Shown in pieces: positions 34,023 to 41,730 of a DNA stretch of 64,000 bases; within the stretch, counting starts at the first letter, position 1, and the number at the start of each line of letters is the position of its first letter. The stretch covers positions 1 through 64,000 of the forward strand of contig CBDCRK010000003.1 of assembly GCA_965220955.1 (NCBI GenBank). The letters are read 5' to 3'. Below the pieces are notes generated by a model. That model ran no database searches. It saw only the letters and a list, made by a program, of their open reading frames with translations, and was not told the origin of the DNA. Source of the DNA: CBDCRK01 sp965220955 (GTDB lineage Bacteria; Desulfobacterota; Binatia; Bin18; CBDCRK01). Position numbers and translations under genes: made by a program.

Positions 34023-34799
34023 TTATTCAAACCGTGCCCGAAAGAGGCGCTGGCGGCGGGTGCTGCTGGAGAGCTCACGGAACAATATTCCACGAAAAAT
34101 CATGAACAGAAGAAAAAGAAAAAAACTGCAAAGCATAACTACCAGGGTAGAAAGGGAACCAAATAGAACCGGCAGGGCGTTCCAAGACAAAATAGACAAG
34201 AGTCTTCCCAGCATGAGCGGCGCCAGCAGAATGGGCAGAGGCAACAAGAAGAAAAAAAGCGTGGCCAGAGCAACAAACGGAGCAAACCACTCTGCCCAGT
34301 TCTCCCGCAGAAATTCCCAGCTCTCATTAAAGATCCCTACACTGTGGGCTCGGGTCTGGTAGATGATCTCGGGAGCAGGGTTGAGGATAACCAAGAGTCC
34401 TAGGTTAATGACTGCGCGCACAGCCTGGGCACTAGGAACCGGAGGTAAGGCCAGAGCCAAGACCCACTGGAGGAGCATAAGAATAAACAGGACAGAGATC
34501 ACCGACCCAAGATGGACCCTAAAACTTTCTCCCAGATCCTGCCAAACAATCCGGCGACCACCTACCACTTCGCCAATGAAGTAGAGGTAGGAGCTAACAC
34601 AGGCTGCCATAGTCAGGCCAATGAGGAACCCACCGATAAGGCCGAGCGGAGCAGCAAAAAGGGTCGCCAGGGACAGGACGGGGCTATAGAGCACTGGGAG
34701 CAAGAGTAGCCACCAGCCCTGCAGCACCTTCTGCCAGGCTTCCTGCAGGGATCGCAGGTAGAGCTGCAGGGTAACTTTGACTAATGCCCCCCAGTCCAT
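34023..34799 (-). CDS. Multi-pass membrane protein of unknown function
   Basis: A 258-residue protein with five to six hydrophobic segments (for example GWWLLLLPVLYSPVLSLATL, PLGLIGGFLIGLTMAACVSS, SVISVLFILMLLQWVLALAL, ALATLFFFLLPLPILLAPLM) and short polar loops, ending in a basic tail (STRRQRLFRARFE). The pattern resembles DUF975/glycerophosphoryl-diester-type membrane domains, but I cannot assign a family. It stands alone between pncB (convergent) and a nitroreductase. Confidence 0.7.
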   Translation of the reverse strand: MDWGALVKVTLQLYLRSLQEAWQKVLQGWWLLLLPVLYSPVLSLATLFAAPLGLIGGFLIGLTMAACVSSYLYFIGEVVGGRRIVWQDLGESFRVHLGSVISVLFILMLLQWVLALALPPVPSAQAVRAVINLGLLVILNPAPEIIYQTRAHSVGIFNESWEFLRENWAEWFAPFVALATLFFFLLPLPILLAPLMLGRLLSILSWNALPVLFGSLSTLVVMLCSFFLFLLFMIFRGILFRELSSSTRRQRLFRARFE

Positions 34800-34843
34800 A
34801 AGGGTTCTTTAAAAATGCCTCAGAGAAGGCTCCGGCCGTGGCT

Positions 34844-35485
34844 TTATTGCCAGGACTGCCCCCAGCGATCCAGAAATGTCACTTCTGCTGGTGGAATACG
34901 TGAGACCGGGCCAAACTTGCCCAAGGGATACCCTATAGGAATAACGGCGAAGGTTTCCGCTTTCTCGGGCAAGCCCAGGACCTCGTCTATCTCTTTTTCA
35001 AAAAGCAGGTGACGAGTAGTCAGGGTAGCCCCCAGACCGAGCCCACGTGCGGCAAGCAGTATGTTCTGCACGGCAGGATAAATCGACGCCCCGGACATCT
35101 TGGGCAGTCCTACAGCCGCAGCAAAGTCACGGTAGAGACAGCAGACGATCAGGACCGGTGCCTCATGAAAATGTTCGGTGAGGTATACAACCGCATCGAG
35201 CATACGCTTCTTCTGCGTCTCGGTTTTTCCCGGAGGTGGAGGGTTCTTCTGGTACTGGGATAAGACTCTATCCAGGGCTTTTTTGTAGCGAAGCTGGATC
35301 TGCTTCTTAATCTCCGGGTCTTTGACCACAATAAAGCGCCAGTGCTGGTTGTCTCCCCCGCTGGGCGCACATAGGCCGGCCTGGAGAATTTTGTAGATCA
35401 ACTCATCCGGCACTGGGTCAGGCTTAAGCCGTCGCATGGCCCGCATAGAATGCATAGCCTCAAAGAGGCCCATTTCATCAGGCAT
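34844..35485 (-). CDS. Nitroreductase family protein
   Basis: FMN-dependent nitroreductase of 213 residues: AMHSMRAMRRLKPDPVPDEL at the N-terminus (FMN-phosphate-binding Arg residues), GLCAPSGGDNQHWRFIVV and ASIYPAVQNILLAARGLGLG, then VIPIGYPLGKFGPV. Substrate unknown; the family reduces nitro compounds, quinones or flavins with NAD(P)H. A GGAGG site precedes the ATG. Separated from the next gene upstream by an intrinsic terminator. Confidence 0.9.
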   Translation of the reverse strand: MPDEMGLFEAMHSMRAMRRLKPDPVPDELIYKILQAGLCAPSGGDNQHWRFIVVKDPEIKKQIQLRYKKALDRVLSQYQKNPPPPGKTETQKKRMLDAVVYLTEHFHEAPVLIVCCLYRDFAAAVGLPKMSGASIYPAVQNILLAARGLGLGATLTTRHLLFEKEIDEVLGLPEKAETFAVIPIGYPLGKFGPVSRIPPAEVTFLDRWGQSWQ

Positions 35486-35521
35486 AGGTATCCTCCCTAT
35501 ATAAGAAATATATAAGAAATA

Positions 35522-35547
35522 AGAAAAAGGCGGAGCTAGGCTCCGCC
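35522..35547 (-). terminator. Rho-independent terminator
   Basis: GGCGGAGC-CTA-GCTCCGCC on the minus strand (8-bp perfect stem) followed by TTTTTCTT. It ends the transcript of the NTF2-like gene at 35581-35982 and separates it from the nitroreductase. Confidence 0.9.
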
Positions 35548-35580
35548 CCTTATACCACCAACCCTAAGCCCGAGCACAGG

Positions 35581-35982
35581 CTATTTAATCGCTCCCAGCT
35601 GCTTGAATACCACCGCCGCATCCCAGTAATCGTGCTGCGAGGCAATCTTGCCACCTTTAAAGGTCAGGATGGATACCCCGCGGGTGTTGGTCTCCTTTCC
35701 CGCCGCTGCTACGCCCATAAAGTCGCTGGCGTGCTTAGCATTCCAGGTCCATTCCACCGCGCCAGCCTCTGGGCCTCCACTGTAACTAACAACTTTAAAC
35801 GTATGGACCCCAGCCTTGGGATCGGCAAGGGCCCCGAAGAACTCCTGCAACTTGGCCTTACCGCTGAACTTCTCCGCAAAAATGATATCCTCAAACTCCA
35901 CATCATCGGCATACATGTTCATCAAACCATCCATGCTCCCGCCAAAGTCCTCTAGCCACTCTTTTGCCCATGCAAGATTCAT
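35581..35982 (-). CDS. SnoaL/NTF2-like protein
   Basis: A 133-residue alpha+beta barrel protein of the NTF2/SnoaL type: MYADDVEFEDIIFAEKFSGK, LQEFFGALADPKAGVHTF, GAVEWTWNAKHASDFMGV and GGKIASQHDYWDAAVVFKQ, the last being the diagnostic end of the family. A strong AAAGGAGG site is present. Function is not specified by sequence; relatives include polyketide cyclases, steroid isomerase-like enzymes and ligand carriers. It is followed by a strong terminator and preceded by a PNPOx-like gene 22 bp away, so the two are probably co-transcribed. Confidence 0.8.
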   Translation of the reverse strand: MNLAWAKEWLEDFGGSMDGLMNMYADDVEFEDIIFAEKFSGKAKLQEFFGALADPKAGVHTFKVVSYSGGPEAGAVEWTWNAKHASDFMGVAAAGKETNTRGVSILTFKGGKIASQHDYWDAAVVFKQLGAIK

Positions 35983-36003
35983 ACTCTATACCTCCTTTCC
36001 TTT

Positions 36004-36465
36004 TCACTCTACCGGCTCATACTTAATGAGAAGACGGTCACCATTTTGCAACCCATTGCGGAAATTCGTCTCAAAGGAAGACCAACTGCTAGAATACTTT
36101 TCGGCAAACGTTTTAAAGAGGGCTTCTTGGGCCTCTGAGTCCTTAACAATCGATCCTTTAGCCATAAACGAGAGGCCGTCGGATTTTCCTACCCAGATCT
36201 TGGCATCGTCCCTGCCCGCCTGGATACGTTTTACCCGCCAGGTTGTCTTTGGTGTGGCCACCCACACTGCCTTCTGGTGGTGCATATACCAAATTTCCGC
36301 CGGTCTCCCCAATGAGCCATCCTTGCGGGTCGAGGCAATGTAAACATATTTGCTGGAGTCAAGGGCATCCTCGACCTCTGAGGTCAAAGCCATGACCTGA
36401 CTAGCTGGCATCCAGGCTAAGATACCCGCAAGTACCAAACCAAAAAATATCCATCTCTGACCCAT
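36004..36465 (-). CDS. Secreted pyridoxamine 5'-phosphate oxidase-fold protein
   Basis: A 153-residue protein with an N-terminal signal peptide (WIFFGLVLAGILAWMPASQV). The mature part has a split-barrel flavin-binding fold: KYVYIASTRKDGSLGRPAEI, YMHHQKAVWVATPKTTWRVK and KIWVGKSDGLSFMAKGSIV. Such proteins bind FMN or F420 in the cytoplasm; export is unusual and its ligand here is unknown. A GGGAGGAG site precedes the ATG. It lies between the cyclophilin and NTF2-like genes with short gaps on the same strand. Confidence 0.7.
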   Translation of the reverse strand: MGQRWIFFGLVLAGILAWMPASQVMALTSEVEDALDSSKYVYIASTRKDGSLGRPAEIWYMHHQKAVWVATPKTTWRVKRIQAGRDDAKIWVGKSDGLSFMAKGSIVKDSEAQEALFKTFAEKYSSSWSSFETNFRNGLQNGDRLLIKYEPVE

Positions 36466-36492
36466 CTTTATCTCCTCCCTTCTGACTGAGAC

Positions 36493-37101
36493 TCACTTTT
36501 CTTCTGCTTCGGCTACCTGTATCGACTGGATCACCACCGACTCTACAGGAACATCCTGGAATCTCCCCTGCCCGCCAGTCCTTACTTTCTCAATTTTGTG
36601 GACCACATCCATCCCCTCAATCACCTTGCCAAACACCGCATAGCCAAAGTTTTGCGGGCCGCTGTGGTTTAAGAAGTCGTTATCTTTCACATTGATAAAA
36701 AACTGAGCCGTAGCACTGTCCACCACATTGGTGCGAGCCATGGCCAGGGTACCAATGTCATTCTTGAGACCATTCTCCGCCTCATTCTTGATAGGCGGTT
36801 TGGTCTGCTTTTGTTGCATCTCCGGGGTAAACCCACCTCCCTGGATCATGAAGTTAGGGATCACCCGATGAAAGATGGTGCCGTCGTAAAATTTATCGTT
36901 AATATAGGCAAGAAAGTTCTTAACGGTTTCCGGCGCCTGCTCTGGATATAGCTCGATCTTAATATCACCCATAGACGTAGACATAATGACCATAGGACCT
37001 CCTCCCTTAGGTTCGCTCCCGGCTCGTGAGCAGCTTACAAACACAAAGAACATCACACTCAGAATAATGCTCCCAAGAACCTTGCTAAGCACCGTTCTCA
37101 C
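36493..37101 (-). CDS. Cyclophilin-type peptidyl-prolyl cis-trans isomerase, exported
   Basis: A 202-residue cyclophilin: MGDIKIELYPEQAPETVKNF, GTIFHRVIPNFMIQGGGF (catalytic Arg and Phe), GTLAMARTNVVDSATAQFFI and NFGYAVFGKVIEGMDVV. The N-terminus (ILSVMFFVFVSCSRAG) is a signal peptide ending in a possible lipobox Cys, so it may be a periplasmic lipoprotein. A GTG start is used. It heads the leftward run of cyclophilin, PNPOx-fold and NTF2-like genes. Confidence 0.9.
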   Translation of the reverse strand: MRTVLSKVLGSIILSVMFFVFVSCSRAGSEPKGGGPMVIMSTSMGDIKIELYPEQAPETVKNFLAYINDKFYDGTIFHRVIPNFMIQGGGFTPEMQQKQTKPPIKNEAENGLKNDIGTLAMARTNVVDSATAQFFINVKDNDFLNHSGPQNFGYAVFGKVIEGMDVVHKIEKVRTGGQGRFQDVPVESVVIQSIQVAEAEEK

Positions 37102-37599
37102 CCTCCTTCCTTACTTTATTTTCATCCCTACCCCAACTCTCCCCCTAACTCGAAAGAATTAAGAAGAGAGGGAGCCAATACAGACAAACTATTACCCCAG
37201 GGCAAAGGAAAAGAAAAGCACTACTAAGATCAATTCTCCAAATCCTCCAGCGTCTTCTCTACCGGCCGGTGTTTTCATACCATAGCACAGGCTCATTATT
37301 TAGGTATACTGCCAAAAAATCGGTTGACTTGGTTTGCATACTCTAGCATGCTCTAAATCGAACCAAAGAGGATGGGTACACTAGAGCATGGCCATAGAAG
37401 TCTTTGACCTCATGAGCATGCTGCTCCCGTTCACTTTGTCATTACCGCGCAAGCGAGAATCCAAAAAAGTGGCGGGCCAATAGATTACTGCGCTGGGACA
37501 AACCCCCGATTGCCTGAGGGCAAGCTTGGCAGGAATGACACCAGAAGGAAAGTGTGCCAATGTCATAGGGTTCGATTTAGCACAGGAGGAGATGAGGTT
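37102..37599. other. Intergenic region with REP-like element
   Basis: Divergent intergenic space between the cyclophilin and the TPP enzyme. It should hold both promoters. A short inverted repeat (CTTGGTT ... AACCAAAG, 37328-37370) and repeats of CTCTA/TAGAG around CATG are visible but not assignable. A degraded palindromic element occupies 37437-37540. No gene is seen. Confidence 0.5.
37437..37540. repeat. Degraded REP-like inverted element
   Basis: Ends TGTCATTACC and GGAATGACA are complementary with one mismatch, about 100 bp apart, and the inner part CCGCGCAAGCGAGAATCCA matches the element at 3239-3310 imperfectly. Confidence 0.55.
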
Positions 37600-39177
37600 A
37601 TGGCAATAACGAAAGAAACGGCAGCAGCCACCCCCCCAGGGACCGGAGCCGAGGTTGTGCTCAGGACCGCAGCGGCAGCTGGTATTGATGTATGCTTTGC
37701 TAATGCCGGCACCACCGAGCTGCCATTAGTACAGGCACTCGACCGCTTGCCAGAAATCCACCCAGTGCTGGCGGTGTTTGAAGGCGTATGTACGGGTGCC
37801 GCCGACGGTTATGCCCGCATCAGCGGACGGCCGGCACTGGCGTTACTACACCTAGGTCCAGGGTTGGCCAATGGACTGGCAAACCTGCACAACGCGCGCA
37901 AGGCTGGCTCTCCGGTGGTATCAATCGTTGGCGAGCATGCAACCTGGCATATTGCTGCGAATGCGCCCCTGACTTCAGACATTGCCGGGCTTGCCCGACC
38001 CATGTCACAGTTTGTCCATACTGCAACCCAGGCCGAATCAGCCGCTAAGGACATGGCCGAGGTCATTATTCAGGCCACACGGATGCCAACTGGGCCAGCA
38101 ACATTGATTCTACCATCGGATGTTCAGTGGGCTCAGGTAACGGCTGAGCCGGCCGTAGGTAAAACTCTGGAGCCGTCACCACCAAACGTTGGAGAGATCG
38201 AGCGAGCAGCCCAGGCTTTGCGTTCAGGAACCGCAGCCCTGGTGCTGGGTGGCAGAGCCCTGCGCGCGTCAGGTCTACGGGCAGCGGAGCGGATCGCCCG
38301 GGCAACAAGCTGCCGGGTATTGGCCCCAACCTTTCCTCCTGTCCAGGACCGTGGTGCTGGCCTGCTCTCACCCGAGCGTATTCCTTACCCGCCCGAGCCT
38401 GCACGTCAACTGCTTGCTCCCTACCGATCTGTTGTGCTTGCCGGGGCTAGAGAACCAGTGGCATTTTTTGGTTATCCTAATAGCCGTAGCGGCCTGTGCG
38501 CGGAAGAAGCGGACATGATCCCTCTGTGCAGCGCAGAGATCGACCCGGTGACAGCGCTGGTCGCCTTAGCCGATACCCTTGGGGCACCCCCTGAACACGT
38601 GGTTCCTGCCTCTCCGCGTCCGCAAGCACCAACCGGCGCGCTCACCTCCGTCAATATGTGCCAGGCTGTAGCCGCGGCACAACCCGAAGACGTGATTGTT
38701 ATGGATGAAGGCGCCACCGCGGGCTTTGCCTACTATGGACTCGCAGCCAGTGCCCCATCCTTTACCTATATGACCCTGACCGGCGGCTCGATTGGGCAGG
38801 GCCTACCGTGCGCAGCAGGGGCAGCAGCAGCAGCGCCAGACCAGAGGATCATTGCCCTTCAGGCTGACGGTTCATCTTTATACACCATCCAAGCCCTCTG
38901 GACTATGGCGCGCGAAAAAATGAATGTCACTACCGTACTTTGTAAAAACCGTGCCTATGCCATCCTACGCTGGGAGATAGAGCGAAGCGGCGCTACTCCT
39001 GGACCCGTAAGCCTGGCGCTTACCGGCCTGGACGAGCCGGAGATTGACTTTGTCAAAGTCGCCGAAGGCTTTGGGGTTGAGGGTCGCGCCGTCCGTACTG
39101 CAGAGGAACTGAACAATGCTCTGCGCTATTCGTTCAAGACCCCTGGCCCCATGCTGATTGAGGCTAATTTGGAATAG
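37600..39177 (+). CDS. Thiamine pyrophosphate-dependent enzyme (acetolactate synthase/benzoylformate decarboxylase-like)
   Basis: A 525-residue TPP enzyme with the three usual domains. The N-terminal Pyr domain has FANAGTTELPLVQAL and the catalytic Glu in VLAVFEGVCTGAADGYARIS; the central domain has LVLGGRALRASGLRAAERIA; the C-terminal PP domain has LTGGSIGQGLPCAAGAAAAA and LQADGSSLYTIQALWTMARE (GDG-N-like motif with ADGS in place of GDGS). An AGGAGGAG site precedes the ATG. It looks like the decarboxylase branch rather than true acetolactate synthase, as no regulatory subunit gene is adjacent. It faces a CoA-transferase and an SDR, suggesting a catabolic set. Confidence 0.85.
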   Translation: MAITKETAAATPPGTGAEVVLRTAAAAGIDVCFANAGTTELPLVQALDRLPEIHPVLAVFEGVCTGAADGYARISGRPALALLHLGPGLANGLANLHNARKAGSPVVSIVGEHATWHIAANAPLTSDIAGLARPMSQFVHTATQAESAAKDMAEVIIQATRMPTGPATLILPSDVQWAQVTAEPAVGKTLEPSPPNVGEIERAAQALRSGTAALVLGGRALRASGLRAAERIARATSCRVLAPTFPPVQDRGAGLLSPERIPYPPEPARQLLAPYRSVVLAGAREPVAFFGYPNSRSGLCAEEADMIPLCSAEIDPVTALVALADTLGAPPEHVVPASPRPQAPTGALTSVNMCQAVAAAQPEDVIVMDEGATAGFAYYGLAASAPSFTYMTLTGGSIGQGLPCAAGAAAAAPDQRIIALQADGSSLYTIQALWTMAREKMNVTTVLCKNRAYAILRWEIERSGATPGPVSLALTGLDEPEIDFVKVAEGFGVEGRAVRTAEELNNALRYSFKTPGPMLIEANLE

Positions 39178-39236
39178 TAGGGGCAAAGAGGCCAAGAGTC
39201 ATGTAGGAGAAAAACCAGGTACCAGGCAAACCTGTC

Positions 39237-40478
39237 CTAAATCACCCCTTCCCTCTGCAAGTCCGCCAACTCTGCTTCACTGTATCCCAGCCGTTTTCTA
39301 TACACTTCGGCATTATCCTGCCCTAGAAGCGGCGCTGGGGTGCGCACTTGTGCCGGAGTACGCGAGAACTTAGGAGCAATGCCATAGTGAGCAAGCTTTC
39401 CTGCGGTTGGATGCGCAACCTCGCAAACCATGTCCCGCTCTTGGAAATGCTTTTCCTGAATAATGTCACCAAAATTGAAAATAGGTGAAGCCGGGATGCC
39501 CTCGGCATTGAGCTTTGTAACAACTTCCTGGACAGGGTGTTTTTTCGCCCACTCTTCCGCCACCTGCTCAACCAGGGCTTCATTAGCCTTGCGTGCCGCT
39601 ACGCTCTCAGTGCGGGGATCGTTGATCAGATCTTCTCGCCCTACAATTTTGCAAAATTTCTCCCATTGCTTATTGTGAACCACACCCAGCATCACATAGC
39701 CGTCCGTGCAGGCAAAGGTGTTCACTGGCGCCACAGCCGGATGGCGGTTCCCATTCCGCTGCCAAACCTCTCCGCAGTTGGCTGCCTGCATGATTCCGCC
39801 CTCGGTAACTGACAGGACACAATCCACCATGGCAATATCCACTCGCTGTCCCTCGCCTGTACGCTGCCTGCGGACAAGGGCGGCAAGCGCAGCCTGGGCG
39901 GCCTTGATACCACTTAAGTAGTCGGCAATAGCGTTACCCGTCTTGGTAGGGGGGCCGTCGGATTGACCTGTGATAGACATAATCCCGCCCATGGCTTGGG
40001 CGTCGATATCATAGCCCACCTTGTAGGAGAGTGGCCCCCACTGCCCCAAGCAGGAGATAGAGACATAGACAATATCTGGTTTTACTTTTTTGATGTCCGC
40101 ATACCCTAGATGCCAGCTATCCATAGTACCGGGGCGAAAATTCTCCAAGACGATGTCTGCCCGGCGGGCCAGCCGACGGAAAATCTCTTGCCCCTGAGCA
40201 TTATGAAAGTTCAACGTAATGGCTTTCTTATTGCGGTTGATGCTGAGGAAAGCCACACCGCGATCCAGCTCTGGCGCATGGGGAACATGAGGAGTAAAGG
40301 CACGACAGATATCACCGCTCCCTGGCAGTTCACACTTGATGACCTCGGCTCCCATGTCGGCTAGTTCTGCTGCAGCCACCGGTCCTGCATAGGTAGTACA
40401 TGCCTCAATAACTATAATCCCCTCCAGAGGACCAGAGAGCGCAGGGTCCGCCTCCTTATAAAATTCCTCTTTGGTCAT
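39237..40478 (-). CDS. Family III CoA-transferase (CaiB/BaiF)
   Basis: A 413-residue CoA-transferase. It has GIIVIEACTTYAGPVAAAEL, DMGAEVIKCELPGSGDICRA, LNFHNAQGQEIFRRLARRAD, VLENFRPGTMDSWHLGY (the region just before the conserved active-site area) and GYDIDAQAMGGIMSITGQSD. These enzymes move CoA between carboxylic acids without releasing it. The substrate is unknown. A strong AAGGAGG site is present. The start codon follows 23 bp after the SDR gene on the same strand, so SDR and CoA-transferase form an operon. Confidence 0.9.
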   Translation of the reverse strand: MTKEEFYKEADPALSGPLEGIIVIEACTTYAGPVAAAELADMGAEVIKCELPGSGDICRAFTPHVPHAPELDRGVAFLSINRNKKAITLNFHNAQGQEIFRRLARRADIVLENFRPGTMDSWHLGYADIKKVKPDIVYVSISCLGQWGPLSYKVGYDIDAQAMGGIMSITGQSDGPPTKTGNAIADYLSGIKAAQAALAALVRRQRTGEGQRVDIAMVDCVLSVTEGGIMQAANCGEVWQRNGNRHPAVAPVNTFACTDGYVMLGVVHNKQWEKFCKIVGREDLINDPRTESVAARKANEALVEQVAEEWAKKHPVQEVVTKLNAEGIPASPIFNFGDIIQEKHFQERDMVCEVAHPTAGKLAHYGIAPKFSRTPAQVRTPAPLLGQDNAEVYRKRLGYSEAELADLQREGVI

Positions 40479-40501
40479 GTTCCCCTCCTTATATCAAAAT
40501 A

Positions 40502-41242
40502 TCAAATAAGCTGTCCCCCGCCGATGTTCAGTACCTGCCCAGTGATAAAAGCCGCAGCATCAGAAGCAAGGTACACGCTGGCAGCAGCAATCTCTTCAGA
40601 CTTGCCAATGCGCCCCGCTGGGATCTCCCGGGCAAATGACTCTTTCTGCTCCTCGCTCATATGGGCAAGGATAGGAGTATCAATCAGTCCCGGGGATATA
40701 GCATTGACCGTGATCTCCGAGGACGCCACTTCACGGGCCAGGGCTTTGACAAATCCATGTACCCCTGACTTGGCTGCCGCCACATGAGTAGTGTTGGCAT
40801 ATCCGGTATTGCCCGCTAGGCCAGTGATGCAGATGACTCGTCCCCAGCCTCGGGCAATCATATCGTTAATCACTGCCCGGGTGCAGTTAAACACGCTTTT
40901 GAGATCAATCGCCACAAGTTCGTCCCATTCCTCTTCTTTCATGTCGAGAAGCGGACGAGTATAAAAGATACCGGCATTATTAACCAGGATGTCCATACCG
41001 CCAAACTCGGCACGGGCCTTCTCCATCATGTCATTGACATCAGCAAAGCGGGATACGTCTGCCCTCAGACCCAGAGCCCTTCCCCCTATAGACTCAACCT
41101 CCTTTACCACTGAAGCAATTTTCTTCTCATCCCGACCGTTGATCACAACATCTACACCCTCTCTGGCAAAAGCCAGGGCAATAGCCCGGCCAATACCTGA
41201 GCTGGAACCAGTCACAACTGCTTTTTTCCCTGTAAGACCCAT
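40502..41242 (-). CDS. SDR family oxidoreductase (FabG-like) with atypical active site
   Basis: A 246-residue classical-type SDR: VVTGSSSGIGRAIALAFARE (cofactor Gly motif), DILVNNAGIFYTRPLL (NNAG) and ISPGLIDTP. The usual YxxxK is replaced: the equivalent segment reads THVAAAKSGVHGF, with Val at the Tyr position, and the preceding Ser region reads CITGLAGNTGYANT. The Lys is kept. Some SDR groups carry this change, so the protein may bind rather than reduce substrate, or use the Tyr of GNTGY. It is co-transcribed with the CoA-transferase. Confidence 0.85.
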   Translation of the reverse strand: MGLTGKKAVVTGSSSGIGRAIALAFAREGVDVVINGRDEKKIASVVKEVESIGGRALGLRADVSRFADVNDMMEKARAEFGGMDILVNNAGIFYTRPLLDMKEEEWDELVAIDLKSVFNCTRAVINDMIARGWGRVICITGLAGNTGYANTTHVAAAKSGVHGFVKALAREVASSEITVNAISPGLIDTPILAHMSEEQKESFAREIPAGRIGKSEEIAAASVYLASDAAAFITGQVLNIGGGQLI

Positions 41243-41321
41243 GTTATCTCTCCTTTCTCGGCCTCAAACCTCAAGGAAAACAGGCCCAATGGCTTCTCTG
41301 AGCAGAAGGTTTCGCTATTTT

Positions 41322-41705
41322 TCAGAAGGGTTTGTTTATAGCCAGGTAAGCCGCCAACCCTCCGAGAACAATAGTAACCCACCACAGAGGCTTTGCCAAA
41401 GTAGAGGCGGGTCTGAGACCCGTCCGAGAAATCACAGCAATGAGGGCGCCAAAAATAATCCAGATAAGGATTTTTCCTATAACCCAACCCGGCCATGGCC
41501 AATGGATGCCTAGACGGGCCAGCATACCGAACCCACTAATCAGCATGAGCAAGAGGCCCACGCCATGGGTGATGGCTACAGGCTTTCTCCAGGAGTGTTC
41601 TTGGCTGCCTCCATTGATGTGGTGAAGGGTGAGCCCTCCTAAAGCCATAACGACCATAAAGACGCCAATAAGGTGGATGTTTTTGTAGACAAAAAATGAG
41701 AGCAT
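41322..41705 (-). CDS. Small four-helix membrane protein (SirB-like)
   Basis: A 127-residue protein, starting at an ATG with AAGGAG upstream (MLSFFVYKNIHLIGVFMVVM). It has four hydrophobic segments, and His residues in KNIHLIG, GGLTLHHI and VAITHGVGLLLML that could bind heme or metal. Similar small proteins are annotated as SirB family or unknown membrane proteins. It lies between the SDR and the K+ channel on the same strand, with 25 bp to the channel stop, so it may be in the same transcript. Confidence 0.7.
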   Translation of the reverse strand: MLSFFVYKNIHLIGVFMVVMALGGLTLHHINGGSQEHSWRKPVAITHGVGLLLMLISGFGMLARLGIHWPWPGWVIGKILIWIIFGALIAVISRTGLRPASTLAKPLWWVTIVLGGLAAYLAINKPF

Positions 41706-41730
41706 AAAATCTCCTTGCAGGTTGCAACGT

